DNA of 12,901 nt. Source: Nocardioides sp. Its GTDB lineage: Bacteria > Actinomycetota > Actinomycetes > Propionibacteriales > Nocardioidaceae. Below are positions 4,947 to 12,486 of this stretch, in pieces. The notes under the pieces are model-generated. The model worked only from the letters and a program-made list of their open reading frames with translations. It made no database searches and was not told the DNA's origin. Numbering within the stretch: the first letter of the stretch is position 1; every line of letters begins with the position of its first letter. A program made the position numbers and the translations under genes. The stretch spans positions 1 to 12,901 of the forward strand of contig DOWL01000106.1 in the NCBI GenBank assembly GCA_003519585.1. The letters run 5' to 3'.

Positions 4947-5800
4947 CTCAGACGCGAAAGAAGGCCGCCAAGCCGGCGGCCCCGGTCCAGTCCGATTGGG
5001 ACCGCCAGCTCGAGACGGAGCGAATGCACGACCGCCACTATCACCGGGACCCGCAGCCCGTCCCGGCGTCCCGGCGCTTCGTGGTAGGCCAGTTGGTCCG
5101 CTACGGTAGCCTGCCAGATTGCCGCGTCGACGTGGTCGAGGACGAAGGGCGCACGCTCGTCATCAGCTACGCCAATCGAGGCGTCAAATACGGGAAGCCC
5201 TACGACCATGGCAACCGACTGCCGCGCGTCGTTCGCTGGCACGACGTCCTGCCCGTGGTCGAAGAGGCGCCGCGCCAGTTCACGACCGACGACAACGTCT
5301 GGCGGCGCATGACGGCCCGGCCCTCGACGCTCGACGCCCTGATTGGAAACGCTCGACGATGGGGGCTCATCGACTCGCCCGACTATCAGCGGTCCTACGT
5401 CTGGACGGACGAGAACCGCGCCAACTTCCTCAAGTCGATCTTCGACCAGAACGACATCGGCAAGTTCATCCTCGTCGTCCACGATTACCACGAAACGCGC
5501 GTCGAAGTGCTCGACGGGAAGCAGCGGCTCAAGACCCTGCTCGACTTCACCGACTCGCGCTTCCCGTATCGCGGCGTCTATTATCACGAGCTGCATTGGC
5601 GCGACCGGCACATCTTCAACGAGACGCTCGTCCAGTGGATCGAGGTGAACCGCGCGCGGGTCAAGCGCAGCGACCTCCTCTGGCTGTTCCTCGCCGTCAA
5701 CGCGGGCGGGGTGCCACAGACCGAGGAGCACGTCGCGCACGTTCGGGCGCTCTACGAAGAGGCTCTCCGCAGCGAGCAGGCCCTCACTCTCCCTGCATGA
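4943..5800 (+). CDS. DUF262 (ParB-like nuclease superfamily) protein with extra N-terminal domain (285 aa)
   Basis: ATG4943 overlaps the previous stop as ATGA, with AGGAAGG at 4930-4936. Residues 148-154 (YQRSYVW), 189-199 (VLDGKQRLKTL) and 249-264 (FLAVNAGGVPQTEEHV) are the hallmarks of DUF262, the domain shared with GmrS of GmrSD-type restriction systems: 'yQR.yvW', 'vlDGqQRLtTL' and '.iN.gG'. The putative catalytic D191, G192, Q194 and R195 are present, with K193 where Q is common. Residues 46-105 (FVVGQLVRYGSLPD, VVEDEGRTLVISYANRG, RVVRWHDVLPV) look like a small beta-barrel (SH3- or KOW-like). There is no DUF1524 HNH partner in the chain or nearby. Family members cut or bind DNA, often in defence; the role here could be anti-host, exclusion or DNA processing. 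It ends inside the convergent chaperone frame. Confidence 0.75.
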   Translation: MTQTRKKAAKPAAPVQSDWDRQLETERMHDRHYHRDPQPVPASRRFVVGQLVRYGSLPDCRVDVVEDEGRTLVISYANRGVKYGKPYDHGNRLPRVVRWHDVLPVVEEAPRQFTTDDNVWRRMTARPSTLDALIGNARRWGLIDSPDYQRSYVWTDENRANFLKSIFDQNDIGKFILVVHDYHETRVEVLDGKQRLKTLLDFTDSRFPYRGVYYHELHWRDRHIFNETLVQWIEVNRARVKRSDLLWLFLAVNAGGVPQTEEHVAHVRALYEEALRSEQALTLPA

Positions 5801-6029
5801 ACTCCCGCAGCGCGGCGTCAAAAACGTCGTCGCCTGTCATGCCGGGTACGTTGCGCAGGTCTTCCCAGGCGTCGTCATCCATCCGCAGGTAGGCGTCTTC
5901 GAGGTCATCCCAATGGCGGATCTCGGGGACGCCGGGCCTGTAGGGACGCTCACCCAGGAGCGAGCGGACTACGCGCCAGCCCGGAGAGTCGCGGGTCCAC
6001 CTCACCCGTCGCAGGATCTCTCTGGCGTC
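5784..6029 (-). CDS. Second frame of the tail assembly chaperone (frameshift extension)
   Basis: This frame lies +1 (equivalently -2) relative to the upstream chaperone frame and overlaps its 3' end from about 6029 to 5950. The encoded segment DAREILRRVRWTRDS, then WRVVRSLLGERPYRPG and WDDLEDAYLRMDDDAWEDL, looks like real protein, whereas the final residues of the first frame do not. A GTG at 6005 could allow a separate 73-aa product, but it has no convincing ribosome-binding site. In lambda-like and many myophage tails, a G/GT pair made by frameshifting chaperones the tape measure. A fusion of about 223 residues would result. The end overlaps the plus-strand DUF262 gene tail to tail by 17 bases. 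Confidence 0.6.
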   Translation of the reverse strand, partial: DAREILRRVRWTRDSPGWRVVRSLLGERPYRPGVPEIRHWDDLEDAYLRMDDDAWEDLRNVPGMTGDDVFDAALREFMQGE

Positions 6030-6456
6030 GAAAGTAGGCCGCCTGATGCTCGGCCAGCCCTCCGTACAGGACGCCGAGGAACACGATGTCTTCGCGCGCG
6101 CGCTCCCATGCCCAATCGTCGAGATCCACGGCCTGGACGAGCACCGTCGCGAGCATGAGCGCCCGCTGGTACTCGCCGGCCGGCTTGAGCGGCCACGCGA
6201 CGCCGCCGCTCATCCGAGCGACCTCGCGCGCGATGGCGTCGAGCCCGGCCCCGTCGGGGACCTTCGAGGTCACGACGACGCTCCGGGGCTCGCCCGTCTC
6301 GAGGTCGTCGCAGGTCACGGTAAAGGTGACCTTTCGGGACACCCGGGGCGCCTTGGGGTCCGCCGGCTCGGTCTTGAGCTCGGGAGGCGCCTCTGGCGGC
6401 TGGAGCGCCTCGTCGCGGCGCTTGCGGAAGGACTCGCGGAGGTCGATCTTGGTCAT
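5950..6456 (-). CDS. Tail assembly chaperone, first frame (168 aa)
   Basis: ATG6456 overlaps the stop of the tail-tube gene as ATGA, so translation is coupled. The N-terminus is charged (MTKIDLRESFRKRRDEAL), followed by a Pro/Glu-rich linker, a beta-rich part (RKVTFTVTCDDLETGEPRSV) and a helical part (AGEYQRALMLATVLVQAVDLDDW, YGGLAEHQAAYF). Size, position right after the tube, and a downstream overlapping frame match tail assembly chaperones of contractile- and long-tailed phages. These bind the tape measure during tail assembly. Residues after F142 (RRQRDPATGEVDPRLSGLAR) look less protein-like, consistent with most functional information moving to the other frame. Identification rests on synteny and the frame overlap, not a sequence motif. 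Confidence 0.6.
   Translation of the reverse strand: MTKIDLRESFRKRRDEALQPPEAPPELKTEPADPKAPRVSRKVTFTVTCDDLETGEPRSVVVTSKVPDGAGLDAIAREVARMSGGVAWPLKPAGEYQRALMLATVLVQAVDLDDWAWERAREDIVFLGVLYGGLAEHQAAYFRRQRDPATGEVDPRLSGLARSPLAPG
6017..6033 (-). other. Candidate programmed frameshift site
   Basis: Two signals lie within 17 bases. TAC TTT CGA C (TTT at 6033-6031) allows a +1 slip of tRNA-Phe from TTT to TTC before the Arg codon CGA. AGAGAGA (6023-6017) allows a -2 slip with perfect AGA-to-AGA re-pairing. Both lead into the same downstream frame, giving fusions of about 223 or 224 residues. Confidence 0.45.
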
Positions 6457-6884
6457 GCCGTGTCACCGGGCTCGACGAACCACGTCGCGTCGAAGTTGAG
6501 GTTCTTGCTCCACACGGTGTCCCGCGTGAACGTGCTGACGTTGCCGCTCACCGACGCCTCTTCAGCCCGGATGATCAGCTCGTCGCTGTCCACGGTGCGG
6601 AACTCGACCACCGGCGCCTCGAACTCGATCAGCCCGCGCGGCGTCTTCTGCGGCATCAGCCCAGACTCGCGGAGCGGCTTGGTGCGAAGGAACACGAGAC
6701 CGAGTTGGAACGAGCAGACGACGCCGCCATAGACGTGCTCGCGGGTGCGCGGCGTGCCGCTCTCGTTGACCGCGATCTTCTGGAAGATCTCGTTGAAGGT
6801 CGCGTTCTGCACCATGCCAACGTAGATCCCGTTGACGTACAGCCGCGAATTGACTCCGTGTGTTGCCCTATGGGTCGGCGGCAT
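6453..6884 (-). CDS. Tail tube protein (143 aa)
   Basis: ATG6884 has AGAGGAG seven bases upstream and lies 13 bases after the sheath stop. The chain is beta-rich and compact: RLYVNGIYVGMVQNATFNE (15-33), HVYGGVVCSFQLGLVF (50-65), LIEFEAPVVEFRTVDSDELIIR (84-105) and KNLNFDATWFV at the end. The sequence 'G..vG.v.n.t' followed by long amphipathic strands and its position directly after the sheath gene are what contractile-tail tube proteins show. These proteins stack as hexamers and form the inner tube for DNA passage. The tube call is mainly syntenic; no diagnostic motif is claimed. Confidence 0.65.
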   Translation of the reverse strand: MPPTHRATHGVNSRLYVNGIYVGMVQNATFNEIFQKIAVNESGTPRTREHVYGGVVCSFQLGLVFLRTKPLRESGLMPQKTPRGLIEFEAPVVEFRTVDSDELIIRAEEASVSGNVSTFTRDTVWSKNLNFDATWFVEPGDTA

Positions 6885-6897
6885 TGGCGCTCTCCTC

Positions 6898-8892
6898 TTA
6901 GACCTGGAAGCTCACGGGGAGGATCGACGGGGTGAAGTCGACGAAGGTGATCTCGTAGATCGGCGCCACGGCCACCCCCACGATCCACCGGCCGCCTTCT
7001 TGCTCGACCGAGGCGCCCTGCGACTCGTCCCAGCCCGAGATCCCATCGCCGTCGAGGGCTGCGAGCTTGGTGTCGGTCTCGACGAGGCCCTTGATCCGGG
7101 GGCCGGTCGTCGCCACGGCGGGGTCGCCGATGGTGGCCTCGAGAAGCGCCCGCTGGCGGAGGATGTACTGCGCGATCCCCTCCATGGCCGACGGGGCGGT
7201 GCGGCCGTCGTCGTCATCGGCGAGGTGAGTCGTCAGCGCGCGCTCGATCTCGGGACCAAGCTCGCCCTGCGTCGTGATGGTCAGCCCCGCGCCGAGCAGC
7301 TCCTCGACGTCATCCTCGACCGACCAGTCCGGCCCGTCGTAGACCTCGACGACGTTGAGCCGTTTCTTCGTGAGCGGCACGGCAACGCCGACGCTGCACT
7401 GCGCAGCCGCGTGCATCAGCGCGTACCAGTACGGCGCGACCCGCTCCTGCACGCCCGAGAGGGCGATGATCTTCGCCTCCTGCGGGACGAGCGAAACCTT
7501 GTCGCTGTTGAGGTCGCCAGCCCGGGTCTTGATGGTGTCCTTGGTGGCCTGCGCGGCCGTTCCGGTCCACCCCTGGCACTCGTAGCGGCCGACGCCCCAC
7601 ATGGTGTCGCAGTGGGCCACCAGCGCCTGGTGCGCCGCGAGGCTCGAGGCGAGCAGCGACACCACCCGGACCCGCTTGCTGCGGTTGAGGGTCGCCAGCG
7701 CGGCCGGCCAATCCCCATCGCTCGCCGCGCTCTGCGTGCCGCCGGTGAGCATCCCGCTCGCGGCCACCGGAAGCGTGCCGCCCGAGACGGCTTCGGCTTC
7801 GATGAGGGCTGAGCCCGCCAGCGCCCCGAGGATGTAGGCCATGGTGACCCTGAAGGGCACCGCGGAGCCCAGCGAGGTCGCGGCCTTGATGTCGAGGTCG
7901 CTCGTCAGCGTCGAGCCCGCGAGCGAGTCCACCGCCGACACCGTGAGGTCGGCCGACTTCGTCGCGAGGTAGTTGGTGAGGTCTTTGACGTAGGGGAACT
8001 GCTCGGTGGTGACACGCACCATGTCGCCCGACACCGTGAAGGTGGGCGTGGTGGGCGTTCCGCCAGCCTGCGCGAACACGATGGACGTGATGGTGCTGAA
8101 GGTCTTGGTCGTGCTCTTGGCCGCGTGACCGCCGCCGTTCGTCCACGTCAGGTCTTGGGTGTCGGCCTCGCCGGTGACCTTGTTGGTCCCGTTGATGGTG
8201 ACGGTGTAGGTCTCCAGGGCGTCTGGCTCGCGGCTTGGATCGACCGAAACTGCACCATCCCACGCGAAACTTGCCAGCGTGTCACCGATCGCGATGGCGT
8301 CCTTGCTGGCCGTGACGAAGAACTCGCCCGAGCTGTTGAAGCCCGCCAGCGTCACGAAGCTGTCGTTGCCGCTGTACGCGAGGCTGAACATGGAGCGGCC
8401 GACGATCGGGCCGAAGCGTTCGGGCACGCCATCGCGGTTGAAGGTGAAGGTGTAGGTCGGCGCCGTCGGGACGGTGGTGTCGACCACGAGGGCGTAGCTG
8501 GTGCGGTTGCCCGCATAGCCCCACGCCTTCGACGAGATCGTGAGCGCGCCATTGGGCACCGAGTCGACCAGCGTCACGCTCGCCTGCGTGCTCTCGCCCG
8601 CGTTGACGAGGTAGACCTCGGACGGCCCACTCGCGGAGATTCGCGAGTCCTTCCCGGGGCGGTAGATGCAGGCCGCGGCGCGCTTCAGGTTCGCGTCCAC
8701 CGGGGACAGCTTGAGCATCGATCGGAGGCTCGTGCAGAGCGTCGGGGTGTTCTGCTCGAGGAACGGGAAGTCACCCACGACCGCGAGGCGCTTCGGCGTG
8801 GCGCGGCGCCCCGCGTTGGCCGACCGATTCACCGTGACGTTGACGCCGGGACGGCGGGTGAACCGCCCCCCTACTGTGGTTCCAGAGGGCAT
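6898..8892 (-). CDS. Phage tail sheath protein (664 aa)
   Basis: ATG8892 has GGGAGG seven bases upstream and overlaps the previous stop as TAATG. The protein is longer than classical sheaths of about 380-500 residues. The N-terminal arm (GTTVGGRFTRRPGVNVTVNRS) and the last ~125 residues (ITTQGELGPEIERALTTHL ... YEITFVDFTPSILPVSFQV) resemble the strand-donating ends and C-domain of Mu-like sheaths. Residues about 95-340 are a long Ser/Thr-rich beta segment, probably an extra surface domain. Residues 400-530 form the alpha/beta core (RVRVVSLLASSLAAHQALVAH, WYALMHAAAQCSVGVAVPL). The sheath contracts to drive the tube through the host envelope. With the tube gene next to it, it marks a myovirus-type tail. 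Confidence 0.8.
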   Translation of the reverse strand: MPSGTTVGGRFTRRPGVNVTVNRSANAGRRATPKRLAVVGDFPFLEQNTPTLCTSLRSMLKLSPVDANLKRAAACIYRPGKDSRISASGPSEVYLVNAGESTQASVTLVDSVPNGALTISSKAWGYAGNRTSYALVVDTTVPTAPTYTFTFNRDGVPERFGPIVGRSMFSLAYSGNDSFVTLAGFNSSGEFFVTASKDAIAIGDTLASFAWDGAVSVDPSREPDALETYTVTINGTNKVTGEADTQDLTWTNGGGHAAKSTTKTFSTITSIVFAQAGGTPTTPTFTVSGDMVRVTTEQFPYVKDLTNYLATKSADLTVSAVDSLAGSTLTSDLDIKAATSLGSAVPFRVTMAYILGALAGSALIEAEAVSGGTLPVAASGMLTGGTQSAASDGDWPAALATLNRSKRVRVVSLLASSLAAHQALVAHCDTMWGVGRYECQGWTGTAAQATKDTIKTRAGDLNSDKVSLVPQEAKIIALSGVQERVAPYWYALMHAAAQCSVGVAVPLTKKRLNVVEVYDGPDWSVEDDVEELLGAGLTITTQGELGPEIERALTTHLADDDDGRTAPSAMEGIAQYILRQRALLEATIGDPAVATTGPRIKGLVETDTKLAALDGDGISGWDESQGASVEQEGGRWIVGVAVAPIYEITFVDFTPSILPVSFQV

Positions 8893-9566
8893 TACCCAAC
8901 CTCCCGGGCCATCTGCGTGACGCGGCCAGGATTGCCGGTCTCGTCGATGGCGCTCTCGTCATTGATCGAGAACGGGAGCCGCAAGAGCTCGCTCTCGAAG
9001 TCGACCAGCTTGCACTCGGCGAAGGTGCTGTAGCGGAGCCGATACCAGTACGCGCCGCCCCGCTCGGGGAGCAGGTCGCGCATCGGGCCGATCTCCGACA
9101 CCTCTTTGAAGCCCAGCCCGCGCACCTGCGAGCGGAGCAGAATCGGCTTGAGCTGCGAGAAGATCGCGCTCAGGCAGAACGTCGCGAGGGCGGCCCCAAG
9201 CTGCTTGCTCGGCGCCACCACCACCACCTCGACGCTGGACTCGAGCCCGAGGTATCCCTCGCTCTCGTCGTCGCCCGCGCCGCCCATGCCGACGGGGTCG
9301 GTGGTCGCGCGCGCGCTCGAAAGCCGGGTGAAGATCCCGGGGTGTTCCATCGCCGGCCGCTGAAGCTCGGCGAGGCCGAAGGCCACGACCTTGTCCGCAG
9401 GACCCGTGTAGCGGTCGGGCGCCGTCAGCGCCTTGTGCCACCCGTTGACGCGGCTCGCCTCGACCTCGGGCGGGAAGAGCTTGCGAAACTCATCCACGTC
9501 GGCCGCCACGATGCGCCACGCCCGCTTGAGGGCGAACAGCATCGTCTCGTCCACGAGGCCGATCAT
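8892..9566 (-). CDS. Probable tail terminator/neck protein (224 aa)
   Basis: ATG9566 overlaps the stop of the previous gene as ATGA. The N-terminus (MIGLVDETMLFALKRAWRIVAADVDEFRKLF) is helical, as in many proteins that begin with a helix for docking on the tail end. The middle (SSVEVVVVAPSKQLGAALA) is a strand-helix pair, and the end (YWYRLRYSTFAECKLVDFESE) is beta-rich. Its place between a connector-like gene and the sheath fits a tail terminator, which caps the sheath and tube and joins the tail to the neck. No membrane segment or enzymatic motif is seen. The function comes from gene order and is moderate to weak. Confidence 0.45.
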   Translation of the reverse strand: MIGLVDETMLFALKRAWRIVAADVDEFRKLFPPEVEASRVNGWHKALTAPDRYTGPADKVVAFGLAELQRPAMEHPGIFTRLSSARATTDPVGMGGAGDDESEGYLGLESSVEVVVVAPSKQLGAALATFCLSAIFSQLKPILLRSQVRGLGFKEVSEIGPMRDLLPERGGAYWYRLRYSTFAECKLVDFESELLRLPFSINDESAIDETGNPGRVTQMAREVG

Positions 9567-10012
9567 CGGGTGCTCCGCGTGGCCGCCACGATGGCCGGAA
9601 GCTCACGGCGCAGCTTGACGACGATCCCGGCACCGGGCTTCGCCTTGCTCATCCACGGCGGCTTGTTGCTCGACGTGGTGCGCCACTCACCATCCCGCAT
9701 TTTGATGCTCATGTAGCGGGCGCCGGTCTTCTTCGAGACCTTGGCGGCCGGGCTGCGTAGCATCGCCTCGCTGATGTTGCGGCCGGGCGCGCCGCGCTCT
9801 TTGAAGACGCCGGGGAAGCCGAGCGCGACCATGCCGCTCTCGTCGTCGGTGACTTCGCTCGACAGCGAGCCCCGATAGCTCTCGTCGGGGGCTTCTTCGC
9901 TCCATCGGTCGTGGACCGCGCGCACCACCGCTTCGGTGCGGCGTCGCTGCGCGTCGGGCGTCATCCCGAAGATGGCGAAGAGGTCCATGCGCCCCATCGT
10001 GCGCAGCGGCAT
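9563..10012 (-). CDS. Virion morphogenesis/connector-like protein (149 aa)
   Basis: The start is uncertain: ATGs at 10012, 9997 and 9988 are in frame, and none has a strong Shine-Dalgarno. A 6-bp hairpin ends just upstream. The N-terminal helix (PDAQRRRTEAVVRAVHDRWSEEA) and a basic, Gly-rich C-terminal half (VSKKTGARYMSIKMRDG, KAKPGAGIVVKLRREL) resemble small phage virion-morphogenesis (Mu gpG-like) or HK97 gp10-like neck proteins. These complete the tail or head-tail joint. It is followed by the tail terminator gene with a 4-base overlap. The class assignment is tentative. Confidence 0.45.
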   Translation of the reverse strand: MPLRTMGRMDLFAIFGMTPDAQRRRTEAVVRAVHDRWSEEAPDESYRGSLSSEVTDDESGMVALGFPGVFKERGAPGRNISEAMLRSPAAKVSKKTGARYMSIKMRDGEWRTTSSNKPPWMSKAKPGAGIVVKLRRELPAIVAATRSTR

Positions 10013-10018
10013 GACGGG

Positions 10019-10034
10019 GCGTGAGCTTTCACGC
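10019..10034 (-). repeat. Small hairpin between SSB and connector genes
   Basis: GCGTGA, a 4-base loop and TCACGC form a perfect 6-bp stem in the 50-base gap after the SSB stop. No T-run follows on the minus strand, so it is more likely an mRNA processing or translation-control element than a terminator. Confidence 0.4.
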
Positions 10035-10062
10035 GCGGCTCATGCGACCGCGCGAAGGGCGC

Positions 10063-10557
10063 TCAGAAGGGCACGTCGTCGTCGAAGTAGCCGGGCTCAT
10101 CGGGCGAGCGTGGCGGTGCCTGTGGTGGCGCCTGCGTGGCACGCTGGCCCTGGCCCTGCGACCGCTGCGAGGGACGGTTCTCGGGTCGGCTCTCATGTCG
10201 TGGGGCCTCGCGCTCACCGTGGTCCTCGCCGCGGTCCACGAACGTCATCTGGCTCGCCACGATCTCGGTGCTGTAGCGCTTCTGGCCCGTCTGCTGGTCA
10301 TCCCACGAGCGGGTGGTGAGCCGCCCCTCGATGTAGACCTTGCGGCCCTTCTGCAAGTACCGCTGCGCGAGCTCGGCCTGCTGGCCCCAGAGCACCACCC
10401 GGTGCCACTCGGTGCGCTCATGCCGCGAGCCGTGCTTGTCCTTGAACGATTCGGAGGTCGCCAGCGACAGGGTCGCGACGAGCTGCCCCTGTGGGGTCGT
10501 TCTCACCTCGGGGTCGGCCCCGAGGTTGCCGAGCAGGATCACCTTGTTGACGCTCAC
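10063..10557 (-). CDS. ssb: Single-stranded DNA-binding protein (164 aa)
   Basis: The start is GTG10557, which overlaps the previous stop as GTGA and has GGAGG four bases upstream. The frame upstream is open but is only the shadow of the neighbouring gene. Residues 1-112 are a typical bacterial OB-fold: [20 protein letters not shown], then [50 protein letters not shown] and [14 protein letters not shown] Gln/Arg/Pro-rich disordered linker follows, and the chain ends in DDDVPF, the acidic tip that recruits replication and repair proteins. The tip matches the host-type consensus, so it likely binds the same partners as host SSB. Its place between neck genes in a late operon is unusual for an early replication gene. 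Confidence 0.93.
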   Translation of the reverse strand: MSVNKVILLGNLGADPEVRTTPQGQLVATLSLATSESFKDKHGSRHERTEWHRVVLWGQQAELAQRYLQKGRKVYIEGRLTTRSWDDQQTGQKRYSTEIVASQMTFVDRGEDHGEREAPRHESRPENRPSQRSQGQGQRATQAPPQAPPRSPDEPGYFDDDVPF

Positions 10558-11675
10558 TCTGCCTCCGACGTCTTGTAGCCGTGGGGTGGCCCCATCGTCT
10601 CGAGCCAGCAATGGACCTGCACCGGATAGCGCGCCCACTGCGTTCCGCCCGCCACCTTCGCCGCCGTGTAGCCGTCCCGGTGCGGGTGCGGCGTGTCGTT
10701 CACGACGTAGGTGGGGCTTGCCCAATAGTCGATTGTGTAGCGCTCGCCAATCGCCGGGGTGTTGCCGTCCACACCGCCGCTGGTCCCTTCCGCACTCTCC
10801 ACTTCGGCCGGGGCCGGGAAGCCTGGCAAGCTGTCGATGCTGATGGCCTTGAAGCCTTCCACCGGGAAGTTGCCGACCTCGCCCGCCACCTCGCACCGCA
10901 GCGTGACGGTGAAGTTGCCGTCTTCGTCGGCCGTGACCTCCTCGGTCGACACGAAGGTCAGGATGCCGGCCTCGAAGCGCCAATAGGCCGGAATGATCGT
11001 GCCGGGGGTGGCCTGGCCCACGAACTCGCCCGTGGCATACTCACCCGAGGCCGCGAGCCATTCGAGTTCGCCGTCAGGCGTGATTCGGCAGTCCAGATCC
11101 TGCACCAGCGGCGCGGGCACGATCTGCCCGCTGGCGTTCGCGCGCCGGATGTAGACGCCGTTCCACGCCGTGACCTCTTTGACGGTCGGGGTGTCCTCGT
11201 CGGCCAGCTCGAGGTTGGCGGACGCGATCGGATACCTCAGCCGCTCTTTGGCCCCTGTGCGCTCGCGCGTCTCCGAGACCGCATGGACCGAGTCGAGCAC
11301 CGTGAAGCGGTCCCACGACTTCGGCATGTGCTCAGGGAGCACCGTGATCATCACCATGCCCTTCACCTGCTCGCCGTAGAGCTGGTAAAAGGCTGGGTTC
11401 TTGCTCGCGCTCAGGACGACCGCCTGGATCTCCTGCGGGTCGTGGTGAAGGAAGCCGATCCCGAAGCATTCGGGACACGCGGACTGCGGCTCATGGGTCG
11501 GGGTGCGTGTGGCCTCTCCAAGCGAGCCCGTGACCGTACAGGGACACCGCGCCGCCTTCTCCCAGAGGACCCGGGAGCCCCGCCGGAAGATGAGCTGCCG
11601 GAAGCGATCGGGGTTGAGGCCGATCTGCCTGCCGAGCTTCGCCGGCCGCCAGCTCTTGGGGCTTTGGAGCGGCAT
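10554..11675 (-). CDS. Neck/head-closure-like protein with zinc motif and baseplate-J-like C-terminus (373 aa)
   Basis: The start is ATG11675, which overlaps the adaptor stop as TGATG; the open frame upstream is Arg-rich shadow. Residues 44-70 contain CPC and CPEC (C44, C46, C67, C70) around a 20-residue spacer, then FGIGF, like the zinc-bound loops of some head-closure proteins. Residues 85-150 ([39 protein letters not shown]) are beta-rich. Residues 225-290 ([37 protein letters not shown]) resemble the 'A..pG..GN.p.g.i' segment of baseplate J-type proteins. It lies between adaptor and SSB. It may be a two-domain neck protein; the exact function is inferred. Confidence 0.5.
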   Translation of the reverse strand: MPLQSPKSWRPAKLGRQIGLNPDRFRQLIFRRGSRVLWEKAARCPCTVTGSLGEATRTPTHEPQSACPECFGIGFLHHDPQEIQAVVLSASKNPAFYQLYGEQVKGMVMITVLPEHMPKSWDRFTVLDSVHAVSETRERTGAKERLRYPIASANLELADEDTPTVKEVTAWNGVYIRRANASGQIVPAPLVQDLDCRITPDGELEWLAASGEYATGEFVGQATPGTIIPAYWRFEAGILTFVSTEEVTADEDGNFTVTLRCEVAGEVGNFPVEGFKAISIDSLPGFPAPAEVESAEGTSGGVDGNTPAIGERYTIDYWASPTYVVNDTPHPHRDGYTAAKVAGGTQWARYPVQVHCWLETMGPPHGYKTSEAE

Positions 11676-12445
11676 CAGAGCACCGCGACTTGCGGGCCAA
11701 GATACCGCTTCTTCAGACCGGCCATGTTGGCCTTGAGCTGGTTCTGGTAGCTCAGGATGCGCGCGCCGTATCCGCTGTTCGTGGCGCTGCTCGTGGTGCT
11801 CACGGACTCGGAAAGCCCGTCCATGGTCGTCGAGTAGGACGCGATACCGGCGCCCGCGATGAGGTCGCCCGCGGTGTCGAGGGGCAGCATCGAAGCGAGG
11901 TGTCCGATCGCCATCTTGATCTCGGCCGGAATGGGGTAGGTCGTCCCGTCGAAGCCGGCCGTGTAGCTCACGCGCAGGTAGCCTGCCCGCCTCGAGTCGA
12001 TGTGCCACCCGAGGAAGTCGAACACCTGCGAGGGGCCGAAGGTCGCGAAGAACTCACTCGTGCGCTGGATCGAGCCCTGGCCCGCGATGATCTCGACGAG
12101 GCCCATGTTCTCGTGCCGGATGTAGCACCAGTTGTTCGGGATCGTGACCCCGGGGAAGTCGCCCTGCTTGAACTCCAACTTCTGGATCGAGCGGAGCGGC
12201 CCATGCTTCGTCTGGAACTGGTACGCGCGCCGCCAGTCGCCCACGGTGATGTCGTGGAGCTCGTCCGTGATGGTGCGGAGCGAGAGCTTGATCCCCAGCT
12301 CGGTCTCGATGCGCTCGGCGGCCCCTTCGATACAGAGCTCGAAGAGGCCGTCGGGGTAGGGGTCGCCCTCGTCGTTCGTGAGGTCAACCCCGAAGAGGAA
12401 GGTCCGCTTGAGCCAGTCGACCGTGAGGCCGTAGGGGAGGGCCAT
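11675..12445 (-). CDS. Head-tail adaptor (connector) protein (256 aa)
   Basis: ATG12445 has AGAGGAG eight bases upstream. The N-terminal helices (VDWLKRTFLFGVDLTN, LFELCIEGAAERIETELGI) and the C-terminal tail GLSESVSTTSSATNSGYGAR, with a closing helix SYQNQLKANMAGLKKRY, match gp6/gp15-type connectors, which bind below the portal and often end in 'dGlsqS.s......G.sa.i..y...l...l...y'. The middle (LRSIQKLEFKQGDFPGVTIP, LRVSYTAGFDGTTYPIPAEI) has the strand pair and 'Y.aGf....iP..ik.a' motif of this family. It is probably encoded downstream of capsid genes outside the window. It is the best-supported neck gene here. Confidence 0.65.
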   Translation of the reverse strand: MALPYGLTVDWLKRTFLFGVDLTNDEGDPYPDGLFELCIEGAAERIETELGIKLSLRTITDELHDITVGDWRRAYQFQTKHGPLRSIQKLEFKQGDFPGVTIPNNWCYIRHENMGLVEIIAGQGSIQRTSEFFATFGPSQVFDFLGWHIDSRRAGYLRVSYTAGFDGTTYPIPAEIKMAIGHLASMLPLDTAGDLIAGAGIASYSTTMDGLSESVSTTSSATNSGYGARILSYQNQLKANMAGLKKRYLGPQVAVL

Positions 12446-12486
12446 GGGCAGAACTCCTCTTCAGGGTCGGGCGTTGGGCTTGCCCG

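Noticed and set aside
4877..5821. 314-aa minus-strand frame opposite the DUF262 gene
   Set aside because: DUF262 motifs are clear on the plus strand; the antisense frame has no RBS or domain.
5784..5860. Bidirectional terminator between the convergent operons
   Set aside because: No stem followed by T-run on either strand near the two stops.
6832..7812. 326-aa plus-strand frame inside the sheath gene
   Set aside because: The sheath gene on the minus strand has both sheath-like ends and good coupling; this is its antisense shadow.
10581..11750. 389-aa plus-strand frame over the neck gene
   Set aside because: Arg/Gly/His-rich antisense shadow without a start signal.
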